This document shows positions 1 to 8,832 of a DNA stretch of 29,826 nucleotides, one piece after another. Both the position numbers and the translations under genes were made by a program. Positions within the stretch are counted from its first letter, which is position 1. Every line of letters starts with the position of its first letter. Source of the DNA: Candidatus Neomicrothrix sp. UBA2983 (GTDB taxonomy: Bacteria; Actinomycetota; Acidimicrobiia; Acidimicrobiales; MedAcidi-G1); contig DEAL01000005.1 of assembly GCA_002346745.1 (NCBI GenBank), positions 592 to 30,417 of the forward strand, in the 5' to 3' direction. The notes below the pieces were generated by a model. It was not told the DNA's origin, made no database searches, and saw only the letters and a program-made list of their open reading frames with translations.

Positions 1-983
1 ACGCCACCGATGCGGTCGATGTCGACCATGTGGTAGTTGCCGTGCGGCTTGGTGTCGGCCAGGTGTGGGACCCGGGCGGCGACCTTGTTGAAGTCATCCA
101 GTTCAAGTGCGACGCCGGCCTCGAAGGCGATGGCCAACAGGTGCAGCACGGCGTTGGTGGAGCCGCCCAGGGCCATGACGACGGCGATGGCGTTCTCGAA
201 GGCGGCCTTGGTCATGATCTGACGGGGCCGCAGGTCGAGGTGCAGCAGTTGCATGACGGCGGTGCCGCTGGCATAGGCGGTGTCGCCGCGGCGGCCGTCG
301 ACGGCGGCGGCGGACGCCGAGCCGGGCAGCGACATGCCGATGGCCTCGCCGACCGCGGCCATGGTGTTGGCGGTGAACATGCCGGCGCAGGACCCGACGG
401 TGGGGCAGGCGTTGCGCTCGATGGCGAGCAGCTCGTCGTCGTCGATGCCGCCGACGGCGTGGGCGCCGACCGCCTCGAACACGCTGACGATGTCGAGCTT
501 CTGGCCGTTGTGCTCGCCGGGCATGATCGAGCCGCCGTAGACGAACACGGACGGCAGGTCGATGCGGGCCGACGCCATGAGCATGCCGGGCAGCGACTTG
601 TCGCAGCCGGCGAAGCTGACGAAGGCGTCCAGCCGCTCGGCGTGCATGACGGCCTCGACCGAGTCGGCGATGATCTCTCGGCTGACGAGGCTGGCCCGCA
701 TGCCCTCGTGGCCCATCGAGATGCCGTCGCTGACGGCGATGGTGTTGAACTCGATCGGGAACCCACCGGCATCGGCGACGCCCGCCTTGCAGCGCTTGGC
801 GAGGGCGTCCAGCGGCAGGTTGCAGGGGGTGACCTCGTTCCACGACGAGGCGACGCCCACCTGGGACTTGCCGAAGTCGTCCTCGGCCATGCCGATGGCG
901 CGCAGCATGGCCCGGGCGGGGGCCCGGCTGTCGCCGTCGGTGACCTCGTGGGAACGGGGCTTGGGGGTCGGCTGGTCGCTCAT
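1..983 (-). CDS. ilvD: Dihydroxy-acid dehydratase, 5' part (gene runs off the window)
   Basis: This enzyme dehydrates 2,3-dihydroxy-acids to 2-keto acids, the last common step of valine, leucine and isoleucine synthesis, in the cytosol. The first 327 codons are present, about 55-60% of a usual 560-620-residue protein. The family signatures are clear: TPCN (C54), SDGISMGHEGM (84-94), AGCDKS with C127 and the Mg-binding Lys129, and CPTVGSCAGM with C199. C54, C127 and C199 are the expected Fe-S cluster ligands. The ATG at 983 follows a TAGCCT hexamer by 7 bases and has no ribosome binding site, so I read it as a leaderless start. It is divergent from the MATE gene. The only defect is truncation by the window edge. 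Confidence 0.95.
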   Translation of the reverse strand, partial: MSDQPTPKPRSHEVTDGDSRAPARAMLRAIGMAEDDFGKSQVGVASSWNEVTPCNLPLDALAKRCKAGVADAGGFPIEFNTIAVSDGISMGHEGMRASLVSREIIADSVEAVMHAERLDAFVSFAGCDKSLPGMLMASARIDLPSVFVYGGSIMPGEHNGQKLDIVSVFEAVGAHAVGGIDDDELLAIERNACPTVGSCAGMFTANTMAAVGEAIGMSLPGSASAAAVDGRRGDTAYASGTAVMQLLHLDLRPRQIMTKAAFENAIAVVMALGGSTNAVLHLLAIAFEAGVALELDDFNKVAARVPHLADTKPHGNYHMVDIDRIGG

Positions 984-990
984 GAGGTGC

Positions 991-996
991 AGGCTA
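991..996 (-). promoter_or_regulatory. -10 hexamer of ilvD (leaderless)
   Basis: TAGCCT, then a 7-base spacer, then the ATG at 983. No -35 hexamer is recognisable. Confidence 0.65.
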
Positions 997-1017
997 CGTC
1001 GGCGGCTCCCGCTCCCC

Positions 1018-1023
1018 TAGCCT
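1018..1023 (+). promoter_or_regulatory. -10 hexamer of the MATE gene (leaderless)
   Basis: TAGCCT, then a 7-base spacer, then the GTG at 1031. It is the mirror image of the ilvD hexamer on the other strand, 21 bases away. Confidence 0.65.
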
Positions 1024-1030
1024 CAGCGCC

Positions 1031-2338
1031 GTGCGCCCCGTGGACCGCGAGATCCTGGCGCTGGCGGTCCCGGCGCTGGGGGCGCTGGTGGCCGAGCCCC
1101 TCTACGTGCTGGCCGACACGGCCGTGGTCGGCCACCTCGGCACGACGCAACTGGCGGGCCTGGCGGTGGCGTCGACGGCGCTGCTGTTCGGCTACGGCCT
1201 CTGCATCTTCCTCGCCTACGGCACGACTGCCTCCGTGGCCCGCCTGACCGGTGCCGGCGAGGACCGCCGGGCCGCCCACCAGGCGGTGCAGGGCCTGTGG
1301 CTGGCGCTGGCGCTCGGCGTGGTGCTGGCCGTGCTGGGCACCGTGTTCGCCACGCCACTGCTGCGCCTCCTGGGCGCCGGCGGCGACGTACTGGTCGAGG
1401 CCCGCGTCTATCTGCGCATCAGCCTGCTGGGCGCCCCGGGGATGCTGCTGATGCTGGCCGGCGTGGGCTGGCTGCGGGGCCGCAAGGACACGGTGCGGCC
1501 CCTCTGGGTGGCGGTCGGCACGGCGCTCGTCAACCTGGTCCTCGAGGTGGTGCTCATCTACGGGTTCGACCAGGGCATCGGCGCCTCGGCAGCCGCCACC
1601 GTCGTGGCGCAGTGGCTGGGTGCCGCCTGCTACCTGGGGTGGATCACCCCGGCGGTGCGCAGACTGGCGGTGGATCTGCGGCCCGACCCGTCGGCGCTGC
1701 GGCGCCTCGTCCGGGTGAGCGCCGAGTTGATGGTCCGCAACCTGTCGCTGGGCGGCACGTTCCTCGTGGCGACGGCGGCAGCCACGCGCATCGGTGTCGT
1801 CGACGTGGCGGCCCACCAGGTGGCGTTCCAGGTCTGGATGGTGCTGGCCCTTTCGATGGACGCCGTGGCGATCGCCGCCCAGACCATGGTCGGCAACCTG
1901 CTGGGTTCGGGCGACCCCGACGGCGCCCGGACGGTCGGCCGGCGGGTGATCGGCTGGTCGATCGGCATCGGAGCCGTGCTGGGCGCCGTGGTCGTGGTCG
2001 CCCACGGGGTGGCGGGCCGGGTGTTCTCGGAGGACGAGGCGGTGGTGGCCCTGGCCGGCTTCCTGCTGCTGCACGTCGGGCTGATGTCGCCGCTGTCGGG
2101 GGTGGCGTTCGCCCTCGACGGGATCCTGATCGGCGCCGGCGACCAGCGGCAACTGGCGAAGGCGACGGCGGCCTCGGCGGCGGTGGCGGTCCCACTGGTG
2201 GTCATGGTCCGCCTCGCCGACCTGGGCGTCGGGCCGTTGTGGGGCGCCCTCTGGGCGTTCATGGCCGCCCGGGGGCTCGGGCTGTGGCTGCGCTTCCGGA
2301 GCGGCCGCTGGCAGGTGGTGGGCGCCGGCGGGCCCTAG
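1031..2338 (+). CDS. MATE family efflux transporter (DinF type)
   Basis: A predicted inner-membrane multidrug or metabolite exporter of 435 residues, the normal MATE length, with about 12 hydrophobic segments spread over the chain. The N-terminus (EILALAVPALGALVAEPLYVLADTA) matches the first MATE helix, with the typical P..G..AEPL...D pattern and the following VGHLG. A second pseudo-repeat begins near residue 220 (LVRVSAELMVRNLSL). The GTG at 1031 was chosen because it sits 7 bases after a TAGCCT hexamer. The stop codon overlaps the stop of the convergent aldolase-like gene within a CTAG. The substrate cannot be read from sequence. DinF-like proteins are often linked to drug or oxidative stress export, but nothing nearby confirms that here. 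Confidence 0.88.
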   Translation: MRPVDREILALAVPALGALVAEPLYVLADTAVVGHLGTTQLAGLAVASTALLFGYGLCIFLAYGTTASVARLTGAGEDRRAAHQAVQGLWLALALGVVLAVLGTVFATPLLRLLGAGGDVLVEARVYLRISLLGAPGMLLMLAGVGWLRGRKDTVRPLWVAVGTALVNLVLEVVLIYGFDQGIGASAAATVVAQWLGAACYLGWITPAVRRLAVDLRPDPSALRRLVRVSAELMVRNLSLGGTFLVATAAATRIGVVDVAAHQVAFQVWMVLALSMDAVAIAAQTMVGNLLGSGDPDGARTVGRRVIGWSIGIGAVLGAVVVVAHGVAGRVFSEDEAVVALAGFLLLHVGLMSPLSGVAFALDGILIGAGDQRQLAKATAASAAVAVPLVVMVRLADLGVGPLWGALWAFMAARGLGLWLRFRSGRWQVVGAGGP

Positions 2339-3120
2339 TCCCCCAGCACCACCGACGGGTCGGGGACGAGGTCGCGGGCCAGCCACTGGAAGACCCGCCA
2401 GCCGACCGTATCGCAGCCCATCGTGCCCTCGACGGCCTTGGCGGCGTCGTCGGAGATCGGCACGGCGTCGGGGGCCTTGACGTGGACCTCGGCGACCCGC
2501 TCGGCCATGACGAACAGGCCGACCGCCTCGCCCGGCGACGAACCGCCGGTGAGCAGGCCATGGTTGCGGAGGATGCACAGCCGGGTGGCCCCCATGGCCT
2601 CGGCGATGGCGTGCCCGCCGTCCATGGTCGCGACCTCGAGGTCCTCGCCCCGGTAGATCGACTGGTCGTAGACGAAGACGCAGGCCTCCTGGGAGATCGG
2701 CCGGAAGGGCCGCACGTTGGCCGACCAGGGAGTGCCGAACTGGGTGTGGGTGTGCGCCGCAGAGACCAGGTCGGGTCGGGCGGCGAGGATCGGCCAGTGG
2801 ATGTTGTGGGCGGCGTAGTTGATGCCGCCGGCGGCCGGACCGTCGACCACGGACCCGTCGGGGCCGACGAGCGCCAGGTTGTCGACGGTCGCCGCCCAGA
2901 AGGGGATGCCGTGGCCGAGCACCCAGAAGTGGTCGGGGCGCTCGGGGTCGCGGGCGGTGATGTGGCCGTCGCCGAGCTGGCCCCAGCGCAGCGCCGAGAA
3001 GATCCGGTAGCCGATCGCCACCTCCCACTTGCGCAGGAGCCGCAGGTCGTCCGGGTCGTCGACGACCGGCACCTCGACGTCGTAGTCGATGACCGGGTAG
3101 CGGTCGAGCTCGAGTGCCAT
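2335..3120 (-). CDS. Class II aldolase/adducin family protein
   Basis: A 261-residue cytosolic protein of the class II aldolase/adducin fold. The zinc ligands look intact: HTH at H123/H125 and the later RNHGLL motif with H187. A GHITARDPE segment (52-60) matches the family's phosphate-binding N-terminal region. Where fuculose-phosphate aldolases carry a catalytic Glu just before the helix leading to HTH, this protein has NYAAHNIH, as in adducin-like members. True aldolase activity is therefore uncertain and the substrate unknown. It starts 30 bases after gatB, with a strong SD (GGGAGGAG) 7 bases before ATG, so it is probably the last gene of the gatCAB transcript. Its stop overlaps that of the MATE gene. 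Confidence 0.85.
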   Translation of the reverse strand: MALELDRYPVIDYDVEVPVVDDPDDLRLLRKWEVAIGYRIFSALRWGQLGDGHITARDPERPDHFWVLGHGIPFWAATVDNLALVGPDGSVVDGPAAGGINYAAHNIHWPILAARPDLVSAAHTHTQFGTPWSANVRPFRPISQEACVFVYDQSIYRGEDLEVATMDGGHAIAEAMGATRLCILRNHGLLTGGSSPGEAVGLFVMAERVAEVHVKAPDAVPISDDAAKAVEGTMGCDTVGWRVFQWLARDLVPDPSVVLGD

Positions 3121-3127
3121 GGCGGCG

Positions 3128-3135
3128 CTCCTCCC
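3128..3135 (-). promoter_or_regulatory. Shine-Dalgarno site of the aldolase-like gene
   Basis: GGGAGGAG followed by a 7-base spacer and ATG at 3120. It is one of the few strong SD sites in the window and fits an operon-internal gene. Confidence 0.8.
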
Positions 3136-3150
3136 GTCGGGGTCCCGGGG

Positions 3151-4607
3151 TCAGCCCCCGGCGGCCCTTCGTTCCAGCAGTTCGTTGACGATACGCCCGT
3201 CGGCCTGGCCCTGGGTGGCCTTCATGACCTGGCCCACGAAGAAGCCGGACTTCTTCTTGCGCTCCTTGTCGTCACCGCCGACGAACCCGGCCCAGTCGTC
3301 GGGGTGGTCGGCGATGAGCCGGTCGACGAGGGACTCGAGCTCGCCGGTGTCCATGGCCTCGAAGCCGTGGGTGGCGGCGTGGGCGGCAGGGTCGCCACCG
3401 GAGGCGACCAGGTCGGCGAGGACGGTCTTGGCCTGGGTGGCGGTGAGGTCGCCGCCGACCTCCATGGCGACGAGGGCGGCGAAGGCGTCGGCGGTCAGCC
3501 GTCCGGCGCCGTCGGCCAGGTTGTTGTCGACGTGGACGAGCACGCGGGCGGCGTCGGCACCGGCAGCGATGGCGTCGACGGCCAGGTCGTCCATGCCGCG
3601 CTCGACGGTCAGCGCCGCAGCGGCGGTGTCGACGCCGGCGGCCTCGGCCAGGCGGTGGCGGCGCTCACGGGGCAGGGCCGGCAGGGTGGCCCGGATCTCG
3701 TCGATCCACTCGTCGGACGGGTCGACGGGCACGAGGTCGGGCTCCGGGAAGTACCGGTAGTCGTAGGCCTCCTCCTTGGAGCGCAGCGTGTGGGTGCGGC
3801 CCTCGTCCTCGTTCCAGTGGCGGGTCTGCTGCTGGACGGCCTCGCCGGCCTCGATGAGGTCGACCTGGCGGCGGGCCTCGTACTCGATGGCCCGGCCGAG
3901 CGACCGCAGCGAGTTGATGTTCTTGATCTCGCAGCGGGTGCCGAACTCGGCGGCGCCCTCCCGGCGGACCGACACGTTGCAGTCGACCCGCATCGAGCCC
4001 TCCTCCATCTTCCCGTCGGAGGCGCCGATGGCGACCAGGATGGCTCGCAGCTCGGCGACGTAGGCCCGGGCGTCCTCGGGGCCGCGCAGGTCGGGGGCGC
4101 CGACGATCTCGATGAGCGGCACGCCGGCCCGGTTGTAGTCGACGAGGGAGTGGCCGGCCTCGTGGATGCGGCCGCCGCCGCCGACGTGGGTGGACTTGCC
4201 GGTGTCCTCCTCGAGGTGGGCTCGCTCGATGCCAACGGTGCGCCCGTCGGGCAACTCGAGGTGGCCACGGCCGTTGATCGGCAGTTCATACTGCGAGATC
4301 TGGAAGTCCTTCGGCATGTCCGGGTAGAAGTAGTTCTTGCGGGCGAACACGGAACGGCCGATCTCGCAGTCGAGGGCCAGGCCGACCCGGATGGCGAGCT
4401 CGACGGCCTTCTCGTTGAGCACCGGCAGGGAGCCGGGCAGGCCCAGCGACACGGGGTCGACGTTGGTGTTGGGGTCGCCGCCGAACTCGTTGCGGGCGGT
4501 CGAGAAGAGCTTGGTGGCGGTGGCCAACTCGGCGTGGACCTCGAGGCCGATGACGACCTCCCAGCCCGGGACGATGGCGTCGCTCACGCGTTCGCCCATG
4601 CCGTCGC

Positions 4608-4611
<4 letters not shown>
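3151..4611 (-). CDS. gatB: Asp-tRNA(Asn)/Glu-tRNA(Gln) amidotransferase subunit B
   Basis: GatB binds the mischarged tRNA and activates Glu or Asp on it for amidation by the GatCAB complex. The protein has 486 residues, the usual length. It shows WEVVIGLEVHAEL (17-29), the PNTN...LGLPGSLPVLN block, YPDMPKDFQISQYE, and a C-terminal YqeY-like tRNA-binding domain ending in the conserved GFFVGQVMKATQGQADG-type tail. The GTG at 4611 overlaps the gatA stop in a GTGA, which decides the start; in-frame ATG (4599) and GTG (4587) are alternatives. The zinc-knuckle cysteines found in many GatB proteins (CxC...CxxC) are replaced by Ser37, Ala39, Asp52 and Ser55, so this copy should not bind zinc there. 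Confidence 0.96.
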
Positions 4612-6037
<1,426 letters not shown>

Positions 6038-6041
<4 letters not shown>

Positions 6042-6352
6042 GGCGCCTCCCCCAGCACGGGCGGGACCCGGAACTGCTCGTCCTCGATCGACGGGGCGGC
6101 GGCCAGCACCTCGTCGCGAACGTCGTGGTCGACAGGGGTGTCGGTCCGTAGGACGTTGACGAGGGGGAACGGGTTGGCCATCGGTGCCACGCCGTCGAGG
6201 TCGAGGGCCTCGAGGTCGGCGGCGTGGTCGAGCACGTCGGCCAGTTGGCCGGTGAAGGCGTCGAGTTCGTCGTCGGTGAGCGTCAGCCGGGCGAGGTTCG
6301 CCACGTGGGCGACGTCGTCACGGGTGAGGCGTGGCGTCTCGGGGGAGTTCAC
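6038..6352 (-). CDS. gatC: Asp-tRNA(Asn)/Glu-tRNA(Gln) amidotransferase subunit C
   Basis: GatC is the small belt subunit that stabilises the GatA-GatB interface. At 104 residues it has the normal size, with the typical N-terminus (LTRDDVAHVANLARLTLTDDE) and the conserved ALDLDGVAPMANP and LRTDTP segments. As first gene of gatC-gatA-gatB it has its own promoter: TACCCT 7 bases before the GTG at 6352, with no SD. The hexamer lies just beyond the stop of the kinase gene, so gatCAB need not depend on read-through from it. Presence of the complex implies that Asn-tRNA, Gln-tRNA or both are made by the indirect route, as in most actinobacteria. Confidence 0.94.
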
Positions 6353-6359
6353 GGCAGGA

Positions 6360-6365
6360 AGGGTA
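6360..6365 (-). promoter_or_regulatory. -10 hexamer of gatC-gatA-gatB (leaderless)
   Basis: TACCCT, a 7-base spacer, then the GTG at 6352. It lies in the 30-base gap after the kinase stop codon. Confidence 0.65.
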
Positions 6366-6382
6366 GGGCCCGGCGGGGTGGG

Positions 6383-8320
6383 TCACTCGGGGTCGGCCGA
6401 TGCCCCGTCGTCGGCGTCCCCCTCGGCCGGGGCCTCGGCGCCCTCGAGGACGAGCACCACACGCTGGTCGGGCGAGACTTCCTCGCCGCCGGCCGGCTGC
6501 TGGCTGGCGACGGCGGCGGGCTCGCCCTCCTCGGGAAGGCCCACGACCTCGATGACGCGGAAGCCGGCGGCGGCCAGGCGGGCCTCGGCGGCGACGAGTT
6601 CCAGGCCGACCACGCCGGGGACTGCCCGCGGCGCGGGTCCGAGCGACACGACGACGGCGACCGTCGACCCACGGGGCACCTCGGTGTCGGAGCCGGGTTC
6701 GAGTGAGACGACGGAGCCGGCGGGAACGAACTCGTCGTTGGCCTCGGTGACCACGACCTCCAGGCCGAGGGCGTTGAGCGCGGCCACGGCCTCGTCGGCC
6801 GGGCCTTCGACGAGGCCGACGGGCACGGTTCGGGGGGCGGCGCCTGCGGACACGATCAGGTCGACGCCGCTCCAGGGGGCGAGCTCCTCGGCGACGGCGA
6901 GCACCTCGAGAACCACGCCGGCCTCCAGCGCCTCGTCGTGCGCCTCGGAGACGGTGCCGACCTCGAGGCTGGCCTGCTCGAGCAACCGGGTCGCCTCGGC
7001 CAGGGTGTGGCCGACGAGGCCGGTCGGGACCGGGACCCGGGTGGGTCCGAGCGACACGACCAGCAGGACGGTGCCGTCCTCGGCGAGTTCGGCGCCGAAC
7101 CCCGGCTCGGTGGCGAGGACCTGGCCCTCGTTGGTTCCGTCCCGGCGCTCATAGCGGGACTCGACCCGCCAGCCGGCCTCGGTGAGGGTGGCGGCGGCCT
7201 CGTCCTCGTCGGCGCCGACCAGCAGCGGCACGCGGGGCACTACCTCCTGGCTGCCCTGCCAGAGGGCGGCGCCGCCGAGGACGGCGCCGACCACCATGAG
7301 CGCCGCCACGATCGCCCACGGCAGTCGCCGGGTGGGGCCCACGGTGCGCTCGGACTTGGGCTCCTCGGGCGGCCTGCTCTTGGGGACGAGGGGCACCTCG
7401 CCCGACAGTGGGGCTGCGCCGATCTCGCCGGGGCCGACGAGCGGCAGCGGCTCGGGGCGGGCCAGGGCGGGGGCGGCCTCGAGCAGCAGTCGGCCGAACT
7501 CGGCGGCGGTGGGCCGGTTGGCGAGGTCGACGCTGCCGGCCCGGGCGACGGCCGGCCCGAGCGGGCCCATCGAGGCGGGCACCGGCACGTCGCGGCGGCG
7601 CCGGGCCCGCAGGGTGCCGAGCAGCGTGTCCTCGACGAACGGCAGGTGGCCGGTGACGGCCTCGACCAGCACGAGGGCGAGGGCGTACACGTCGGAGCGG
7701 CCGTCCAGCGGCTGGCCCTTGGCCTGCTCGGGCGAGGCGAAGCGGGCGGTGCCGACGATGCCCTCGACGAAGATGTCGGTGCGGGAGGTCTCAGCCAGCG
7801 CCCCGGCCAGACCGAAGTCGGAGACCTTGAGGTGGCCGTCCTGGCTGAACAGCAGGTTGGCCGGCTTGAGGTCGCGGTGCACGACCCCCATCTGGTGGGC
7901 GTGGTCGAGCGCCTTGCACACCTCGAGGCCGATGACGAGCGCCTGGGAGTGTGACAGGGTGCGGCCGGTGTCGAGCAGGCTGCGGAGGCTGCCGCCGGCG
8001 AGGTACTCGGTCACGAGGTAGGCCGAGCCGTCGACGCCCCAGTCGTAGACGGTGAGGATGCTGGGGTGCTGGAGGCCGCCGACGGTGCGGGCCTCGACGC
8101 CGAGCCGTTCGACGAACACGGGGTCGCCGGCGAGGGCCTCGTGGAGGACCTTGACGGCGACGTGGCGGCCCAGGTCGAGGTCGTCGGCGGCGTAGACGGT
8201 GCCCGAGGCGCCGGTGCCGAGGGCCCGGCCGAGGGCATAGCGCCCGTCGAGCACCCGCGCCGGCATCGGTTCGTGGCCCGGCCCCACCTGTCCGGACGCC
8301 GGTGGGGATCCGTCGGTCAC
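6383..8320 (-). CDS. Membrane Ser/Thr protein kinase with four PASTA domains
   Basis: A 645-residue PknB-like receptor kinase. The cytosolic kinase domain (about 27-285) has the glycine loop LGTGASG (34-40), the ATP lysine K57, the catalytic loop HRDLKPAN with D150, DFG at 168-170 and an SPE motif at 196-198. A Pro/Glu-rich linker leads to one transmembrane helix (about 334-354). Four extracellular PASTA repeats follow (about 358-425, 427-493, 495-560, 562-627) and an acidic tail. PASTA domains sense muropeptides or lipid II in known homologs, so a cell-wall signalling role is likely. It is not beside division genes but lies between ligA and gatCAB. GTG start, 7 bases after TAGCCT. Confidence 0.93.
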   Translation of the reverse strand: MTDGSPPASGQVGPGHEPMPARVLDGRYALGRALGTGASGTVYAADDLDLGRHVAVKVLHEALAGDPVFVERLGVEARTVGGLQHPSILTVYDWGVDGSAYLVTEYLAGGSLRSLLDTGRTLSHSQALVIGLEVCKALDHAHQMGVVHRDLKPANLLFSQDGHLKVSDFGLAGALAETSRTDIFVEGIVGTARFASPEQAKGQPLDGRSDVYALALVLVEAVTGHLPFVEDTLLGTLRARRRRDVPVPASMGPLGPAVARAGSVDLANRPTAAEFGRLLLEAAPALARPEPLPLVGPGEIGAAPLSGEVPLVPKSRPPEEPKSERTVGPTRRLPWAIVAALMVVGAVLGGAALWQGSQEVVPRVPLLVGADEDEAAATLTEAGWRVESRYERRDGTNEGQVLATEPGFGAELAEDGTVLLVVSLGPTRVPVPTGLVGHTLAEATRLLEQASLEVGTVSEAHDEALEAGVVLEVLAVAEELAPWSGVDLIVSAGAAPRTVPVGLVEGPADEAVAALNALGLEVVVTEANDEFVPAGSVVSLEPGSDTEVPRGSTVAVVVSLGPAPRAVPGVVGLELVAAEARLAAAGFRVIEVVGLPEEGEPAAVASQQPAGGEEVSPDQRVVLVLEGAEAPAEGDADDGASADPE

Positions 8321-8327
8321 GGCGGCG

Positions 8328-8333
8328 AGGCTA
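8328..8333 (-). promoter_or_regulatory. -10 hexamer of the PASTA kinase gene (leaderless)
   Basis: TAGCCT, a 7-base spacer, then the GTG at 8320. Confidence 0.65.
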
Positions 8334-8359
8334 CCCGAGCAAGTGAGAACAGGCCCGTC

Positions 8360-8382
8360 CCCCTATCACCTGGTGGGAGGGG
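8360..8382. promoter_or_regulatory. Imperfect 23-bp dyad between two divergent promoters
   Basis: Centred on T8371, the arms match at 9 of 11 positions; the inner core reads CACCTGGTG. It lies 7 bases upstream of the -10 hexamer of the gene at 8403 and 27 bases upstream of the kinase -10. A dimeric regulator could bind here, but this is inference from position and symmetry only. Confidence 0.35.
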
Positions 8383-8389
8383 TGGTCGG

Positions 8390-8395
8390 TAGCCT
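8390..8395 (+). promoter_or_regulatory. -10 hexamer of the gene at 8403 (leaderless)
   Basis: TAGCCT, a 7-base spacer, then the GTG at 8403. It decides that start over an in-frame GTG at 8343. Confidence 0.65.
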
Positions 8396-8402
8396 TCCCC
8401 GG

Positions 8403-8816
8403 GTGAATCGACGCAACGCCCTCGTGATCAGCGTGCTGCTGGCGCTCGGCGCCGGGACGCTGACCGGGGCGATCCTCGTCACCAGCGGCGGCGACGGCGA
8501 CGTCGAACTCGACTCGAACCCGGCGGTGCGCGAGCTGCTGCCGCCGCGGGACGACACGGTGATTTCGCAGGCCAACGTCGGGGCGATCCTCTCGGCGGGC
8601 TGGTCGGGCGAGATCCTCCACATCGGCGGCACGCAGATCCCGCTGGACCAGCAGCGCATCGAGCCGGCGCTCAACTCGGTGATATTCCGGCCGGGCGACG
8701 GCCGGGCGCTCCGGCGCCTGCCGCCCGGGGAGGTGTGCGCCACCGTCCGCTACTGGGCGGTCCGCACCCCCGACCGCACCTCCACGATCGACTGGTGCTT
8801 CCGCGTCGACGGCTGA
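8403..8816 (+). CDS. Small membrane-anchored or secreted protein, function unknown
   Basis: I do not recognise a family. The 137-residue protein begins VNRRN, followed by a hydrophobic segment (about 6-26, NALVISVLLALGAGTLTGAI) that could be a signal anchor or signal peptide without an obvious cleavage site. The remaining ~110 residues would lie outside the membrane. They contain only two cysteines (in EVCATVRY and DWCF), which could form one disulfide. The start was placed at 8403 rather than 8343 because of the TAGCCT hexamer 7 bases before it and because the hydrophobic segment then falls at the true N-terminus. It is divergent from the kinase and convergent with ligA, with 16 bases between stops. 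Confidence 0.7.
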   Translation: MNRRNALVISVLLALGAGTLTGAILVTSGGDGDVELDSNPAVRELLPPRDDTVISQANVGAILSAGWSGEILHIGGTQIPLDQQRIEPALNSVIFRPGDGRALRRLPPGEVCATVRYWAVRTPDRTSTIDWCFRVDG

Positions 8817-8832
8817 GGCGGCGGGTGGCCCG

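Noticed and set aside
30..1247. 405-codon plus-strand frame opposite ilvD
   Set aside because: The minus strand holds an unmistakable dihydroxy-acid dehydratase with all Fe-S cysteines; the plus frame has no recognisable domain.
8343..8405. GTG at 8343 as the start of the 137-residue protein
   Set aside because: It would place the -10 hexamer inside the gene and add 20 residues before the hydrophobic N-terminal segment.
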